Assembly: GCF_900110955.1 (NCBI RefSeq) | Contig: NZ_FOFR01000007.1 | Location: 142,859-206,858, forward strand | Source: Lentzea xinjiangensis | GTDB taxonomy: Bacteria > Actinomycetota > Actinomycetes > Mycobacteriales > Pseudonocardiaceae | Direction: 5' to 3' | Length of the DNA: 64,000 nucleotides | Part shown: one piece after another, positions 42,334 to 51,565 of the stretch | Position numbering within the stretch: the first letter of the stretch is position 1 | Layout: every line of letters begins with the position of its first letter | Translations under genes and position numbers: made by a program | Notes under the pieces: model-generated | Told to the model about the DNA's origin: nothing | Databases searched by the model: none | What the model saw: the letters and a program-made list of their open reading frames with translations, nothing else

Positions 42334-44091
42334 CTACTCGCGCTCCCCGGCCGTGGCCCGCCGCCGGCGGGCCAGCACCAGCGCGGTCACCACCAGCGCC
42401 ACGAGCACCGCGGCGCCGATCGCGAACGCGGGCCACCGGCTGCCCGGCGCCGGTGCGGCGCGCTGGAGGGGTTCGGCGCCGTAGTAGCCCCACACGCCGT
42501 TCTGCGCCATGATCACGCCGCCCTGCGCGGGCTGGGTGGTGAACCGGGCGAAGCGGTCCGAGCGGTAGGCCTCCAGGGCGTTGTCGTAGGCGAGCACGAC
42601 CGCGGGCACCTGGTCGTGGAAGCGGGCCTGCATCTGGTGCACGATCCGCACCCGCTCGCCCTGGTCGAACTCCGAGAGCTGCCGGGCGTAGAGGCGGTCG
42701 TAGGTCTCGTCGCAGAAGTAGGCGTCGGTGGTGCCGCCCTTGCCGTCCGCGCCCGGCCGTTGCGCGCACGTGTGCAGGCTCAGCACGAAGTCCGGGTCCA
42801 CGTTCGTCGCCCAGCCCGAGAACGCCAGGTCGTAGGTCGCCGCGGTGGTCGCCTCGTTGAGCTGGTTGTCCGACACCAGCCGCACGTCCAGCGGGATGCC
42901 GATGTCGCCCATCGACCGCTTGAGGTACTCGCTGGCCTGCTCGTCGTAGGCCCGCCCGGCGCGGCCGATGAGCCGCAGCGGGAACCGGGTGCCGTCGGCC
43001 CGGCGCGGGTACCCGGCGGCGTCGAGGGCCGCGTTCGCCGCGGCCGGGTCGAACCTGCGCTGCTGCGCCTCGTCGGGCTTCCAGTGCCACTGGGTGAACA
43101 CCGGCGGCACCAGCCCGGCGCCCTTCTCCGCGTAGCCCAGGTTCACCCGCTGCACCAGCGCGTCGAGGTCGATGGCCTGCGCGACCGCCCGCCGGACCCG
43201 CACGTCGCGCAGCGCGGGGTGGCCGTCGCCGATCGGCTCGCCGGTCCTGGTCTGCGCGCCGGGGTTGATCAGCAGCTCGGTGAAGCGGCGGCCCTGCGCC
43301 TTGTTGCGCGTGACGCCGTCCTTGCCGGCCAGCGAGTCGAACTGGGCCGGGGCCATCCGGTTGACCAGGTCGACCTCGCCCTTGCCCAGCGCCTGCACCG
43401 CGGCGTCGGAGTTCTGGAAGTACACGAAGTGCAGCTCGTCGACCTTCGGCGCGCCGCGCCAGTAGGTCTTGTTGGCCTTGAGCTTGATGTGCTGCCCGGC
43501 CACGTGCTCGGTGAGCACGAACGGGCCGGAGCCCACCACCGGCATCCGGTCGTTGGCGTGGTCCTTGACGCTGCCGACGTGCTCCCACACGTGCCGGGGC
43601 ACGATCGGGACGTCCAGCGCCAGCATCGTCACCTGCGGCGTCTTCGTCCTGATCACCACCGTGCGGTCGTCGGGGGCGGTGACGGAGGCGAAGTTGGTGA
43701 CGAAGCTGCCGTTCGCGGTCCTGGCGGCCTCGTCGGTCAGCATCAGGTTGTAGGTGAACGCGACGTCGTGCGCCGTGATCGGCTGCCCGTCGGACCACTT
43801 CTTGCCCTCGGGCACGGTGAACGTCCACGTGAGCTTGTCGGCCGAGGACTCCCAGGAACGCGCCAGGCCCTCGGTCACCGCCTGGTCGTCGGCCGCGTAG
43901 GCGGTCAGGTAGTCGTACATCAACCGGCCGACCTCGGTGCTCGACTGGAACACCGCGAGGAACGGGTTCAGCGAGTCGATCTGCTGTGTGATCGCGACCT
44001 TGAGGATCACCGGCTGCTGCGCCGCCACCGGAGGTGCCCCCAGCACCACTGTCGTTGCCACGGCAAGCAACGCGCCCAACTTCACCCGCAC
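42334..44091 (-). CDS. Peptide ABC transporter substrate-binding protein with C-terminal membrane anchor
   Basis: 585 residues, SBP_bac_5 family. Signal peptide residues 1-24 (LGALLAVATTVVLGAPPVAAQ) without a lipobox Cys; body motifs SLNPFLAVFQSSTEVGRLMYDYLT and WSDGQPITAHDVAFTYNLM. The C-terminus is a membrane helix plus positive stop (WPAFAIGAAVLVALVVTALV then LARRRR), so the protein is tethered by its C-terminus rather than by lipid. GAGGGG precedes the GTG. First gene of the dipeptide operon, divergent from a D-aminopeptidase. Confidence 0.94.
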   Translation of the reverse strand: MRVKLGALLAVATTVVLGAPPVAAQQPVILKVAITQQIDSLNPFLAVFQSSTEVGRLMYDYLTAYAADDQAVTEGLARSWESSADKLTWTFTVPEGKKWSDGQPITAHDVAFTYNLMLTDEAARTANGSFVTNFASVTAPDDRTVVIRTKTPQVTMLALDVPIVPRHVWEHVGSVKDHANDRMPVVGSGPFVLTEHVAGQHIKLKANKTYWRGAPKVDELHFVYFQNSDAAVQALGKGEVDLVNRMAPAQFDSLAGKDGVTRNKAQGRRFTELLINPGAQTRTGEPIGDGHPALRDVRVRRAVAQAIDLDALVQRVNLGYAEKGAGLVPPVFTQWHWKPDEAQQRRFDPAAANAALDAAGYPRRADGTRFPLRLIGRAGRAYDEQASEYLKRSMGDIGIPLDVRLVSDNQLNEATTAATYDLAFSGWATNVDPDFVLSLHTCAQRPGADGKGGTTDAYFCDETYDRLYARQLSEFDQGERVRIVHQMQARFHDQVPAVVLAYDNALEAYRSDRFARFTTQPAQGGVIMAQNGVWGYYGAEPLQRAAPAPGSRWPAFAIGAAVLVALVVTALVLARRRRATAGERE

Positions 44092-44120
44092 GAAAACCCC
44101 TCTTCCCGGCAGCCCACCGC

Positions 44121-44126
44121 TAACTT
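44121..44126 (+). promoter_or_regulatory. TAACTT -10 box for the D-aminopeptidase gene
   Basis: TAACTT ends 8 bases before the GTG at 44135, inside the 43-base gap to the divergent binding-protein gene; this spacing indicates a leaderless or near-leaderless mRNA. Confidence 0.4.
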
Positions 44127-44134
44127 ACCGAGAT

Positions 44135-44962
44135 GTGCGAATCATGATCTCGGCGGACATGGAAGGCGCCACCGGAGTCACCTGGACCGGGGACGTCGTG
44201 CCCGGTACCGAGCAGTGGCAACGGATGCGGCGCCTGTTCACTGGTGACGTCGACGCGTGCGCGGCCGGCTTGGTTGCAGCGGGCGCGACACAGGTGCTCG
44301 TCAACGAGGCGCACTCCTCTCAGCGCAACCTGCTGATCGAGGACCTGCACCCCGCGGCACGGCTGCTCACCGGCCGGCACAAACCGCTGTCGATGATGCA
44401 GGGCATCGACTCCGGTGTGGACGGAGTCGTGTTCCTGGGCTACCACACCGGCGCGGGCGAGCGGGGCGTGCTCGCGCACACCTACCTGGAGAACTCCATC
44501 ACCGGCGTGTGGCTCGACGGCGTGCTCGCCTCCGAGGGCCGCCTCAACGCCGCCCTGGCCGCCGAGCACGGCGTGCCGGTGCTGCTCGTGACCGGCGACG
44601 ACCTCACCTGTGCCGACGCCGCCTCCTACGCGCCCGCGGCCCGCCTGGTGGCCGTGAAGGAATGCGTGTCGCGGTATGCGGCCGTGTGCCTGCCACCGGC
44701 CGTGGCCTGCGCGCAGATCACCGACGCGGCGACCGCCGCGATGGCCGCGGCGGGACGCCACGACGCCGTGGTGGCACCGCACCGCATCGAGGTCGAGTTC
44801 GACGCCACCCACCTGGCCGAGGCCGCCGCCGTCGTGCCCACCGTGGAGCAGACCGGGGTGCGCCGCGTCGGGTTCGACGCCGTGTCGATGACCGAGGCGA
44901 TGAAGGCGTTCAAGATCGTCACTTATGTCGCGGCGGGGGCGGTCGAGGGCATCTACGGCTGA
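44135..44962 (+). CDS. M55 family D-aminopeptidase (DppA-like)
   Basis: 275 residues from the GTG giving MRIMISADMEGATGVT, the family's N-terminal zinc motif (Asp and Glu of SADMEG). Further ligands are in LVNEAHSSQRN and VVFLGYHTGAGERGVLAHTY. DppA forms a decameric, self-compartmentalising D-aminopeptidase that cleaves D-Ala-D-Ala and related D-peptides. Its position opposite a dipeptide ABC operon is the same pairing known from the Bacillus dpp operon. Confidence 0.94.
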   Translation: MRIMISADMEGATGVTWTGDVVPGTEQWQRMRRLFTGDVDACAAGLVAAGATQVLVNEAHSSQRNLLIEDLHPAARLLTGRHKPLSMMQGIDSGVDGVVFLGYHTGAGERGVLAHTYLENSITGVWLDGVLASEGRLNAALAAEHGVPVLLVTGDDLTCADAASYAPAARLVAVKECVSRYAAVCLPPAVACAQITDAATAAMAAAGRHDAVVAPHRIEVEFDATHLAEAAAVVPTVEQTGVRRVGFDAVSMTEAMKAFKIVTYVAAGAVEGIYG

Positions 44963-44965
44963 ACG

Positions 44966-44971
44966 TAGGGT
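44966..44971 (+). promoter_or_regulatory. TAGGGT -10 box, leaderless start for M20 peptidase
   Basis: TAGGGT begins 3 bases after the D-aminopeptidase stop codon and ends 7 bases before the ATG at 44979. Confidence 0.5.
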
Positions 44972-44978
44972 GGCGCCC

Positions 44979-46265
44979 ATGACGCTGGACGTGGCGCAGC
45001 TGTGCGCGCAGCTCATCCGCTTCGACACGACCAACCACGGCGGAGGCGAGTCCGCGGGCGAACGCGAGGCCGCCGAACACGTCGCAGCCGTCCTGCACGA
45101 CAGCGGCGTGCCGGCCACGCTGCTCGAACCGGCCCCGCGGCGCACCAACGTCCTCGCCCGCGTCCCGGGCACCGATCCGTCGCTGCCCGCCGTGCTCGTC
45201 CAGGCCCACCTGGACGTCGTGCCCGCTGACCCGGCCGAGTGGAGCTTCGACCCGTTCGCCGGTGAGATCCGCGACGGGTTCGTGCACGGCCGCGGCGCCG
45301 TGGACATGAAGGACATGGCCGCGATGACCCTCGCCGTGCTCCACCGCTGGCACGCCGAGGGCCGCCGGCCGCGCCGCGACGTGGTGCTCGCCTTCGTCGC
45401 CGACGAGGAGGACCAGGGCCACCACGGCGCGCACTGGCTCGTCGAGCACCACGCCGCCCACTTCGCCGGCGTCGGAGCCGCGATCAGCGAGTCCGGCGGC
45501 TTCTCCTTCGACGTCGACGGCGTCCGGCTCTACCCGATCGGCACCGCCGAGCGCGGCACCTCCCACCTCAAGCTCACCGCCACCGGCCGCGCCGGGCACG
45601 GTTCGCGCCGCAACCCGCGCAACGCCGTCACGGCACTGGTCACCACGCTGGCGCGCATCGCCGCCCACGAGCACCCCGTCCGGCTCACCCCGACGGCCGA
45701 GGCGTTCCTCGAAGGCGCGGGCAAGGCCCTGGGCGTCGAGGTCGACCTCGACGACGTCGACGGCACGATCGCCCGCCTCGGCCCGGCCGCCAGATTGGTC
45801 GAGAACACCGTGCGCTGCTCGACCACCCCGACCGTGTTGCAGGCCGGCTACAAGGTCAACGTCATCCCCGGCACGGCGACCGCGCAGCTCGACGTCCGCA
45901 CGCTGCCCGGCACCGTCGACGAGCTCGTCGCCACCATCGACTCCCTGCTCGGCGACGGCGTCACCCGCGAGTTCCTCGAGCACCAGCCACCGGTCGAGGC
46001 CCCGATCGACACACCGTGGTTCACCGCCATGGCCGACGCCCTGCGCGCCGAGGACCCCTCGGCCGCCGTCGTGCCCCACTGCCTGGGCGGCGGCACCGAC
46101 GCCAAGGCCTTCAGCCGGCTGGGCATCCACTGCTACGGCTTCGCGCCGCTGCTGCTGCCGACCGGCTTCGACTACCGCGCGATGGCCCACGGCGTCGACG
46201 AACGCGTCCCCGTCGCCGGCTTGGAGTTCGGCGTCCGCGTGCTGGACCGCTTCCTGTCGAGCTGA
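44979..46265 (+). CDS. M20 family metallopeptidase/carboxypeptidase
   Basis: 428 residues. Zinc and catalytic motifs: VLVQAHLDVVPADP (His ligand and Asp), GRGAVDMKDMAAM (bridging Asp), FVADEEDQGHHGAHWL (catalytic Glu and ligand Glu) and the C-terminal HCLGGGTDAKAFSRLGI. Dimerisation lid near residue 200 with GRAGHGSRRNPRNAV. Close to the M20 dipeptidase/acetylornithine deacetylase-like group. It lies 16 bases after the D-aminopeptidase, so both may process imported dipeptides. Confidence 0.94.
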   Translation: MTLDVAQLCAQLIRFDTTNHGGGESAGEREAAEHVAAVLHDSGVPATLLEPAPRRTNVLARVPGTDPSLPAVLVQAHLDVVPADPAEWSFDPFAGEIRDGFVHGRGAVDMKDMAAMTLAVLHRWHAEGRRPRRDVVLAFVADEEDQGHHGAHWLVEHHAAHFAGVGAAISESGGFSFDVDGVRLYPIGTAERGTSHLKLTATGRAGHGSRRNPRNAVTALVTTLARIAAHEHPVRLTPTAEAFLEGAGKALGVEVDLDDVDGTIARLGPAARLVENTVRCSTTPTVLQAGYKVNVIPGTATAQLDVRTLPGTVDELVATIDSLLGDGVTREFLEHQPPVEAPIDTPWFTAMADALRAEDPSAAVVPHCLGGGTDAKAFSRLGIHCYGFAPLLLPTGFDYRAMAHGVDERVPVAGLEFGVRVLDRFLSS

Positions 46266-46309
46266 CCCGAGCCCGCCGCCCTCGGGCAGCCCAGGGCGGC
46301 GGGCTCGGG
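46266..46309. terminator. Bidirectional hairpin terminator
   Basis: A perfect 17-base stem, CCCGAGCCCGCCGCCCT (46266-46282) with its complement at 46293-46309 and a 10-base loop, begins at the base after the M20 stop and serves two convergent genes. Confidence 0.85.
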
Positions 46310-46319
46310 CCGGGCGGGC

Positions 46320-46895
46320 TCAGCGCGGTGGCAACGGCAGCGGAACGGCCGGCAGCCCGTCGATGCTCGCGATGTTGTACGGCTTCTTGCCCGTGTACTC
46401 GCGGAACTCCTCGTCGCTCTTGCGGCCGAAGTAGTCCGCGTGCAGCTCCCGCTCCGAGCGGTAGTCCATGAACGGCACCGCGAACCCGCACGTGTCGCTG
46501 ATCAGCTCCGCCGTCACCACGACGACGGCCCGCACCGCCGGCCCGTCCGCCGCACCGAAGCCCTCCACCAGCTCGGGGAAGCGCGGGTCGTCGCGGAACA
46601 CCGGCTCACCCCGCCCGTGGACGCGCACGATGTTCGGCGGGCCCTCGAACGCGCACCACATCAGCGTGATGCGCCCGTTCTCGCGCAGGTGCGCGATCGT
46701 CTCGGCGTGGCTGCCACCGAAGTCCAGGTAGGCCACCGTGCGGTCGTCGAGGATCCGCAACGTGCCCTGCCGGCCCTTGGGTGAGAGGTTGACGTGACCG
46801 TCACCCGCCAGCGGCGCAGTGGCTACGAAGAACACCTTCTGGTTCTCGATGAACTCCCACAGCCGCGGCTCGATCCGCTCGTATTCCTTGCCCAT
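46320..46895 (-). CDS. Pyridoxamine 5'-phosphate oxidase family (FMN/F420-binding split barrel) protein
   Basis: 191 residues. FFVATAPLAGDGHVNLSPKGRQGTLRILDDRTVAYLDFGGSHAET is the split-barrel cofactor-binding part, followed by RITLMWCAFEGPPNIVRVHGRGEPV. In actinomycetes this subgroup may bind F420, FMN or heme. The C-terminal extension SDTCGFAVPFMDYRSERELHADYFGRK is characteristic of this orthologous group. Function unknown. Separate transcription unit. Confidence 0.92.
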   Translation of the reverse strand: MGKEYERIEPRLWEFIENQKVFFVATAPLAGDGHVNLSPKGRQGTLRILDDRTVAYLDFGGSHAETIAHLRENGRITLMWCAFEGPPNIVRVHGRGEPVFRDDPRFPELVEGFGAADGPAVRAVVVVTAELISDTCGFAVPFMDYRSERELHADYFGRKSDEEFREYTGKKPYNIASIDGLPAVPLPLPPR

Positions 46896-46960
46896 GATCC
46901 GCAGTATCGACCGTCACCGGCGGCGGTGTCAGCGGCCTTTCCCAGGTGGTGAGCACCGCA

Positions 46961-46995
46961 CCCCGCCGGGCCCGCCGAAACCGGGCCCGGTGGGG
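46961..46995 (-). terminator. Hairpin terminator of the DinB pair
   Basis: CCCCGCCGGGCCCG (46961-46974) pairs with CGGGCCCGGTGGGG (46982-46995) with one mismatch and a 7-base loop, directly after the DinB stop codon on the minus strand. Confidence 0.75.
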
Positions 46996-47595
46996 TCAGG
47001 CCTGGAGAGGCCGGGCCCGGTCGGCGGCCTCCCGCGCCGCCTGCTCCACCCGCTGCCGGTAGGACACCCAGTCGTGGGTGGGCAGGTTCGACCCGCCCTG
47101 CCGCATCCCGGTCTCACCGTCGAGGCCCTCCCGCAGGATGTCGGCGTGGCCGGCGTGCCGGTTGGTCTCCGCGATCATGTGCACCAGCAGCAGGTGCAAC
47201 GTCACGTACTTGCGCTCCTCCGACCACCACGGCACCACCCCCGGCGCGTCGAGCGGCAGCTCCGTGATCACCGTGTCCGCGAACGCCGTCACGCGGGCGT
47301 ACAACGACAGGATGTCCTCACGCGACTCGTCGGCGGTGGCGAACATGTCCGCGTTCGGGTCGTCGTCGAGCCGGTCCAGCCACGGCAGCCGCTCGCCGAA
47401 CGGACGGCCCAGGCAGTCGCCGAAGTAGCCCTGCTCGGTGCTCGCCAGGTGCTTGACCAGCCCCAGCAGGTTCGTGCCCGTCGGCGTCAGCGGCCGCCGC
47501 ACGTCGTACTCCGGCAAGCCCTCCAGCTTCCACACCACGGTTTCCCGGGCCGCGCGCAGATAGCGGTGCAGGTCGGCTTTCGGATCAGAGGCCAT
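46996..47595 (-). CDS. DinB family protein, tandem paralogue 2
   Basis: 199 residues. VVWKLEGLPEYDVRRPLTPTGTNLLGLVKHLAS and IAETNRHAGHADILREGLDGETGMRQGGSNL carry the three-His metal site of DinB/DUF664 proteins. Four bases after the upstream paralogue's stop, so co-transcribed. Possible thiol S-transferase; function unproven. Confidence 0.92.
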   Translation of the reverse strand: MASDPKADLHRYLRAARETVVWKLEGLPEYDVRRPLTPTGTNLLGLVKHLASTEQGYFGDCLGRPFGERLPWLDRLDDDPNADMFATADESREDILSLYARVTAFADTVITELPLDAPGVVPWWSEERKYVTLHLLLVHMIAETNRHAGHADILREGLDGETGMRQGGSNLPTHDWVSYRQRVEQAAREAADRARPLQA

Positions 47596-47599
47596 CGGG

Positions 47600-48190
47600 T
47601 CAGCTTGGCAGAGGCCGCGCCGCCGCGGCCGCGATTTCCTGCAACCTCGCGTGGTGCTCCGCCCAGAAAGCCTGCGGCACCGGCGGCATGTTCGAGCGGC
47701 CGTCCTGCATGCCCGTCGCGCCGTCGATCAGCTCCCGCACCACGTCCGCGTGCCCGGCGTGGCGGTGCAGCTCGACCGCCACGTCCAGCAGGACCTCCCG
47801 CAACGTCACCTCGCGGCGGCCCGGCGACCACCACGGCACCACCCCCGGCGCGTCCACCGCCAGCGACTCGATCGTCTCGTCGGCGTAGGACCGCACCCGC
47901 GCGTAGAAGTCCACGACGGACTGCCGCGATTCGTCGGGACCGGCGTACATGTCCGACGCCGGTGGCGCCTGCGCCGTCGACCACAGTGGAGCGTCGGGGA
48001 ACGGGCGGCCGAACACCCGGCCGAAGTAGTTCAGCTCCACCCCGGCCGCGTGCTTGACCAGCCCCAGCAGGTTCGTGCCCGTCGGCGTCAACGGCCGCCG
48101 CACGTCGTACTCCGACAGGCCCTCCAGCTTCCACAGCAACGCCGAGCGGGCCTCGTCCAGGTACCGGTGCAGCAGTTTCTTCTCGTCCAC
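47600..48190 (-). CDS. DinB family protein, tandem paralogue 1
   Basis: 196 residues. LLWKLEGLSEYDVRRPLTPTGTNLLGLVKHAAG and VELHRHAGHADVVRELIDGATGMQDGRSNM match the neighbouring paralogue closely, including the segment DAPGVVPWWS. The pair is clearly a tandem duplication; the third copy at 27947-28441 is shorter and more distant. Confidence 0.92.
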   Translation of the reverse strand: MDEKKLLHRYLDEARSALLWKLEGLSEYDVRRPLTPTGTNLLGLVKHAAGVELNYFGRVFGRPFPDAPLWSTAQAPPASDMYAGPDESRQSVVDFYARVRSYADETIESLAVDAPGVVPWWSPGRREVTLREVLLDVAVELHRHAGHADVVRELIDGATGMQDGRSNMPPVPQAFWAEHHARLQEIAAAAARPLPS

Positions 48191-48278
48191 ACCGGCAGCG
48201 TGTCAGACGGCACCGACAAAACGACGTCGTCCCACAGTGCCGTTGCCGGTCCCGCACTGCTCCGCGACAGCCGGCCGT

Positions 48279-48608
48279 CTACTGCGATTCGGTGCTCGCC
48301 TGCGGCGGCTCAGGTGCGGACCTGCGCCGTCGCCACGCCCACAGCGCAGAAACGACGAGGGCCAAGCCCAGCGCGCTGACGACCACGACGACAGGTTCTC
48401 CGCCCGGCCGAGATTCCAACCGAGGGGAGTGACGCTGCAGGCACGCTTCACTCGTCATCCACTCAGGACACTCGAACGGAACCAGCACACCGGGCCCGGA
48501 AGAGGTGCTTTCCGAGGGGGCAGACGGCTGAGCCAGGAAGAGGACCAGTCCCGCCACGCAGAGGGAGAACCCGAACAGGCCCACGGATCGGACCAGGTCA
48601 CGCGACAC
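48279..48608 (-). CDS. Small membrane protein of unknown function
   Basis: 109 residues from a GTG. Two membrane segments (about residues 8-27 and 73-92) enclose a loop with two Cys (FECPEWMTSEACLQRHSP) that may form an extracellular disulfide, and a short basic tail (WAWRRRRSAPEPP). No family recognised and no close operon partner. Confidence 0.6.
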   Translation of the reverse strand: MSRDLVRSVGLFGFSLCVAGLVLFLAQPSAPSESTSSGPGVLVPFECPEWMTSEACLQRHSPRLESRPGGEPVVVVVSALGLALVVSALWAWRRRRSAPEPPQASTESQ

Positions 48609-48698
48609 TCAGCCTCCGATCGTGTCGGCGGGCACGCGCCGTCCTGTTCTGCACTGTTCTTCACATCTTGGACCTGACCTGGTGTTAACTTCCAGCGC

Positions 48699-49667
48699 AT
48701 GCCCTCGAAGCTGCCAGGCGACGTCGATCTCGCGTTCGATGACGACGAACTCCTGCACGCCCTGCACGCACTCGCCGACGGCGACCTGACACCCGCGCTC
48801 GGCTTCCTGACCGCCACCCGCGACCAGCCGTACCGCCGCGAGCTCGCCCTGGACGCGTTCGCCTACGCGGGCAGCCCGGTGCTCCCACACCTGCTCGCTG
48901 CGACGGAGGCCGACCCGGACAACGTGCAGCTCCTGCTGCTGCTCGGCAGCGCCCAGGTCGCGGTGGGCTGGCAGGCGCGAGGCGCGCGATACGCGGACCA
49001 CACCACCGACGAGCAGTGGGCCGGACTACGCGACTCCACCCAGCAGGCCCGCAGGACGCTGCTGCGCGCAGCGGAGCTCGACCCGGACGACGTCGCGCCG
49101 TGGGCCATGCTGATGGCGGTCGCCCTCGGTGCGCCGCTGGCCACCCGCGAACCCGCCGACATCTACGAAGAGGTCCACAAGCGGGTGCCCGACCTGGTCA
49201 ACGCGACCCTGCGCAGGCTCCAGTCGACCGCGAAGAAGTGGTACGGCAGCGAGGAGGAGATGTTTGCCTTCGCCCGCACCGGGATCGCGGACCTGCCGGA
49301 CGGTCATCCGCTGCTGGCGATGATCGCGGTCGCGCACATCGAGAAGCACCTGGAGAACTACCGCACCGGCGGCAACAAGCTCAAGCGCCTCTGGCGCGCG
49401 TTGACCTACCTCGGCAAGCAGCGCGACGAGGTCAACGCCGCGTCCGACCGGCTGCTCGCGGGTGCCGACGACCACCCCCACTCCCGGTGGGGCCACCAGA
49501 TCTTCGCGACCTACTACCTGGAAGCCGACAAGGAGCAGGACAGAGACCGCTTCGCGCAGCACATGCGCCGCAGCGGACCACTGCCGATGCGGTGGCCGTG
49601 GAGCTACTTCGGCAACCACGAGAAGCAGTTCGCCAAGGCCCGCGCGGCATCCGGCCTCACCAACTAG
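48699..49667 (+). CDS. Conserved helical protein of unknown function
   Basis: 322 residues, all-helical, TPR-like. Features include [40 protein letters not shown] and a conserved-looking C-terminal [20 protein letters not shown]. Homologues that I recall are annotated only as hypothetical in actinomycetes. A TTAACT box ends 8 bases before the ATG. A strong terminator follows 66 bases after the stop. Confidence 0.78.
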   Translation: MPSKLPGDVDLAFDDDELLHALHALADGDLTPALGFLTATRDQPYRRELALDAFAYAGSPVLPHLLAATEADPDNVQLLLLLGSAQVAVGWQARGARYADHTTDEQWAGLRDSTQQARRTLLRAAELDPDDVAPWAMLMAVALGAPLATREPADIYEEVHKRVPDLVNATLRRLQSTAKKWYGSEEEMFAFARTGIADLPDGHPLLAMIAVAHIEKHLENYRTGGNKLKRLWRALTYLGKQRDEVNAASDRLLAGADDHPHSRWGHQIFATYYLEADKEQDRDRFAQHMRRSGPLPMRWPWSYFGNHEKQFAKARAASGLTN

Positions 49668-49732
49668 AGCCGCGCACCGCCGGGCGAACCTCTCGTACCG
49701 CACGAGGCCTGTCCTCGTCGGCGCTGTCCTCA

Positions 49733-49783
49733 CCGACGGTGGTGGTCTCCGGCGCGTCCCACGCCGGAGACCACCACCGTCGG
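49733..49783 (+). terminator. Very strong hairpin terminator
   Basis: A perfect 22-base stem (49733-49754 with 49762-49783) and a 7-base loop, key sequence GACGGTGGTGGTCTCCGGCG in the left arm. No T-tract. It insulates the downstream carboxypeptidase gene. Confidence 0.85.
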
Positions 49784-49890
49784 AATCCCACCAGGCAACC
49801 CCATACGGATGGCGGGATGACAGTGGGCCTTCACACCCACTTCACTTGGCGGAGCCATGTCCCTGCCGTGGTCCGAAAGGGTTGCCCTGC

Positions 49891-51546
49891 ATGCGAAAGA
49901 GCCATCTCAGACCCCTGATCGGGGTAACCGTCGCCGCGAGCGTCGTGTTCGCGATGGGAGGCGTGCCGACCGGCGCGGCCCCCGGCGCCCAGGAAACGTC
50001 GACGAACTACCAGGTCGGCAACGTCCGCACCGCCGAGCAGCGCAGCGCGCTCGCCCGCTCCGGCGCCGCGATCGACTCGGTCGAGGAACACGGCATCGTC
50101 GTGATCACCGCGACCGAGCGGGAGGCCAAGAGCCTGCGGGCCCAGGGCTTCGAGGTCACCGAGCTGCCCAAGCGGCTGGAGGCCAACTCCGGCATCGGGC
50201 CGTTCGACTTCCCGCCCGCGGACGCGAACTACCACAACTACGCCGAGATGACGGCGGAGATCGACCAGGCCGTCGCCGCGTACCCGAACCTGATCTCCAA
50301 GCAGGTCATCGGCAAGTCCTACGAGAACCGCGAGATCGTCGCGCTCAAGATCAGCGACAACGTCGCGGCGGACGAGAACGAGCCGGAGGTGCTGTTCACG
50401 CACCACCAGCACGCGCGCGAGCACCTCACCGTCGAGATGGCCCTGTACCTGATCAACCAGTTCACAACGCAGTACGCCAGCGACGCGCGGATCAAGGGCC
50501 TCGTGGACACCCGCGAGATCTGGATCATCCCCGACGTCAACCCCGACGGCGGCGAGTACGACATCGCGACCGGCACCTACCGGTCGTGGCGCAAGAACCG
50601 GCAGCCCAACGCCGGCTCGGCCAACGTCGGCACCGACCTCAACCGCAACTGGGCCTACAAGTGGGGCTGCTGCGGCGGTTCGTCGGGCAGCACCGGCAGT
50701 GACACCTACCGCGGCCCGAACGCGGAGTCCGCGCCCGAGGTCAAGGTCGTGGCCGACTTCGTGCGCGGCCGCAACGTCGGCGGCAAGCAGCAGATCACCG
50801 CGTCCATCGACTTCCACACCTACAGCGAGCTCATCCTGTGGCCGTGGGGCTGGACCTACGACGACGTCGCGCCCGGCCTGACCCAGGACCAGCGCGACAC
50901 GTTCGCCACGATCGGCCAGCAGATGGCGGCGACGAACAACTACACCCCCGAGCAGTCCAGCGACCTGTACATCACCGACGGGTCGATCCCCGACTGGCTG
51001 TGGGGCTCGCAGGGCGTCTTCGCCTACACCTTCGAGATGTACCCCGGCAGCGCCGGCGGTGGCGGCTTCTACCCGCCCGACGAGGTGATCCCGGCGCAGA
51101 CCTCCCGCAACAAGGAAGCCGTCCTGCAGCTACTGGAGCGTGCCGACTGCCCCTACGAGGCCATCGGCAAGGAACAGCAGTACTGCGGCACGACACCGCA
51201 GCCGGGCAAGTACTTCGAGAACGCCGCGGACTTCCCGATCGCCGACCTGACCACCGTCGAGTCGCCGATCACCGTCGCGGACGTCACGGGCAACGCCCCG
51301 TCGACGCTGCAGGTCGCCGTGGATATCAAGCACAGCTACCGGGGCGACCTGCGCATCGAGCTCGTCGCGCCGGACGGCACCGCGTACCTGCTCAAGGACT
51401 ACGCCAGCGACAGCGCGGACAACGTGAACCAGACGTTCACCGTCAACGCCTCCAGCGAGGCCGCCAACGGCGGCTGGAAGCTGCGGGTCCGCGACAACTA
51501 CCGGCAGGACACCGGGTTCCTCGACAAGTGGAGCCTGCAGTTCTAG
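49891..51546 (+). CDS. Secreted M14 zinc carboxypeptidase with C-terminal P domain
   Basis: 551 residues. Signal peptide 1-29 ([22 protein letters not shown]), a propeptide-like region to about 110, and an M14 catalytic domain with zinc ligands His174 and Glu177 (HQHARE), His309 ([16 protein letters not shown]) and catalytic Glu382 (YTFEMYP). From about residue 455 a proprotein-convertase P domain ([22 protein letters not shown] to KWSLQF). AAGGG precedes the ATG. Exported carboxypeptidase for extracellular protein use, as in the Streptomyces zinc carboxypeptidase family. Confidence 0.95.
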   Translation: MRKSHLRPLIGVTVAASVVFAMGGVPTGAAPGAQETSTNYQVGNVRTAEQRSALARSGAAIDSVEEHGIVVITATEREAKSLRAQGFEVTELPKRLEANSGIGPFDFPPADANYHNYAEMTAEIDQAVAAYPNLISKQVIGKSYENREIVALKISDNVAADENEPEVLFTHHQHAREHLTVEMALYLINQFTTQYASDARIKGLVDTREIWIIPDVNPDGGEYDIATGTYRSWRKNRQPNAGSANVGTDLNRNWAYKWGCCGGSSGSTGSDTYRGPNAESAPEVKVVADFVRGRNVGGKQQITASIDFHTYSELILWPWGWTYDDVAPGLTQDQRDTFATIGQQMAATNNYTPEQSSDLYITDGSIPDWLWGSQGVFAYTFEMYPGSAGGGGFYPPDEVIPAQTSRNKEAVLQLLERADCPYEAIGKEQQYCGTTPQPGKYFENAADFPIADLTTVESPITVADVTGNAPSTLQVAVDIKHSYRGDLRIELVAPDGTAYLLKDYASDSADNVNQTFTVNASSEAANGGWKLRVRDNYRQDTGFLDKWSLQF

Positions 51547-51565
51547 CCGTGCCGGTCCGATGGCG

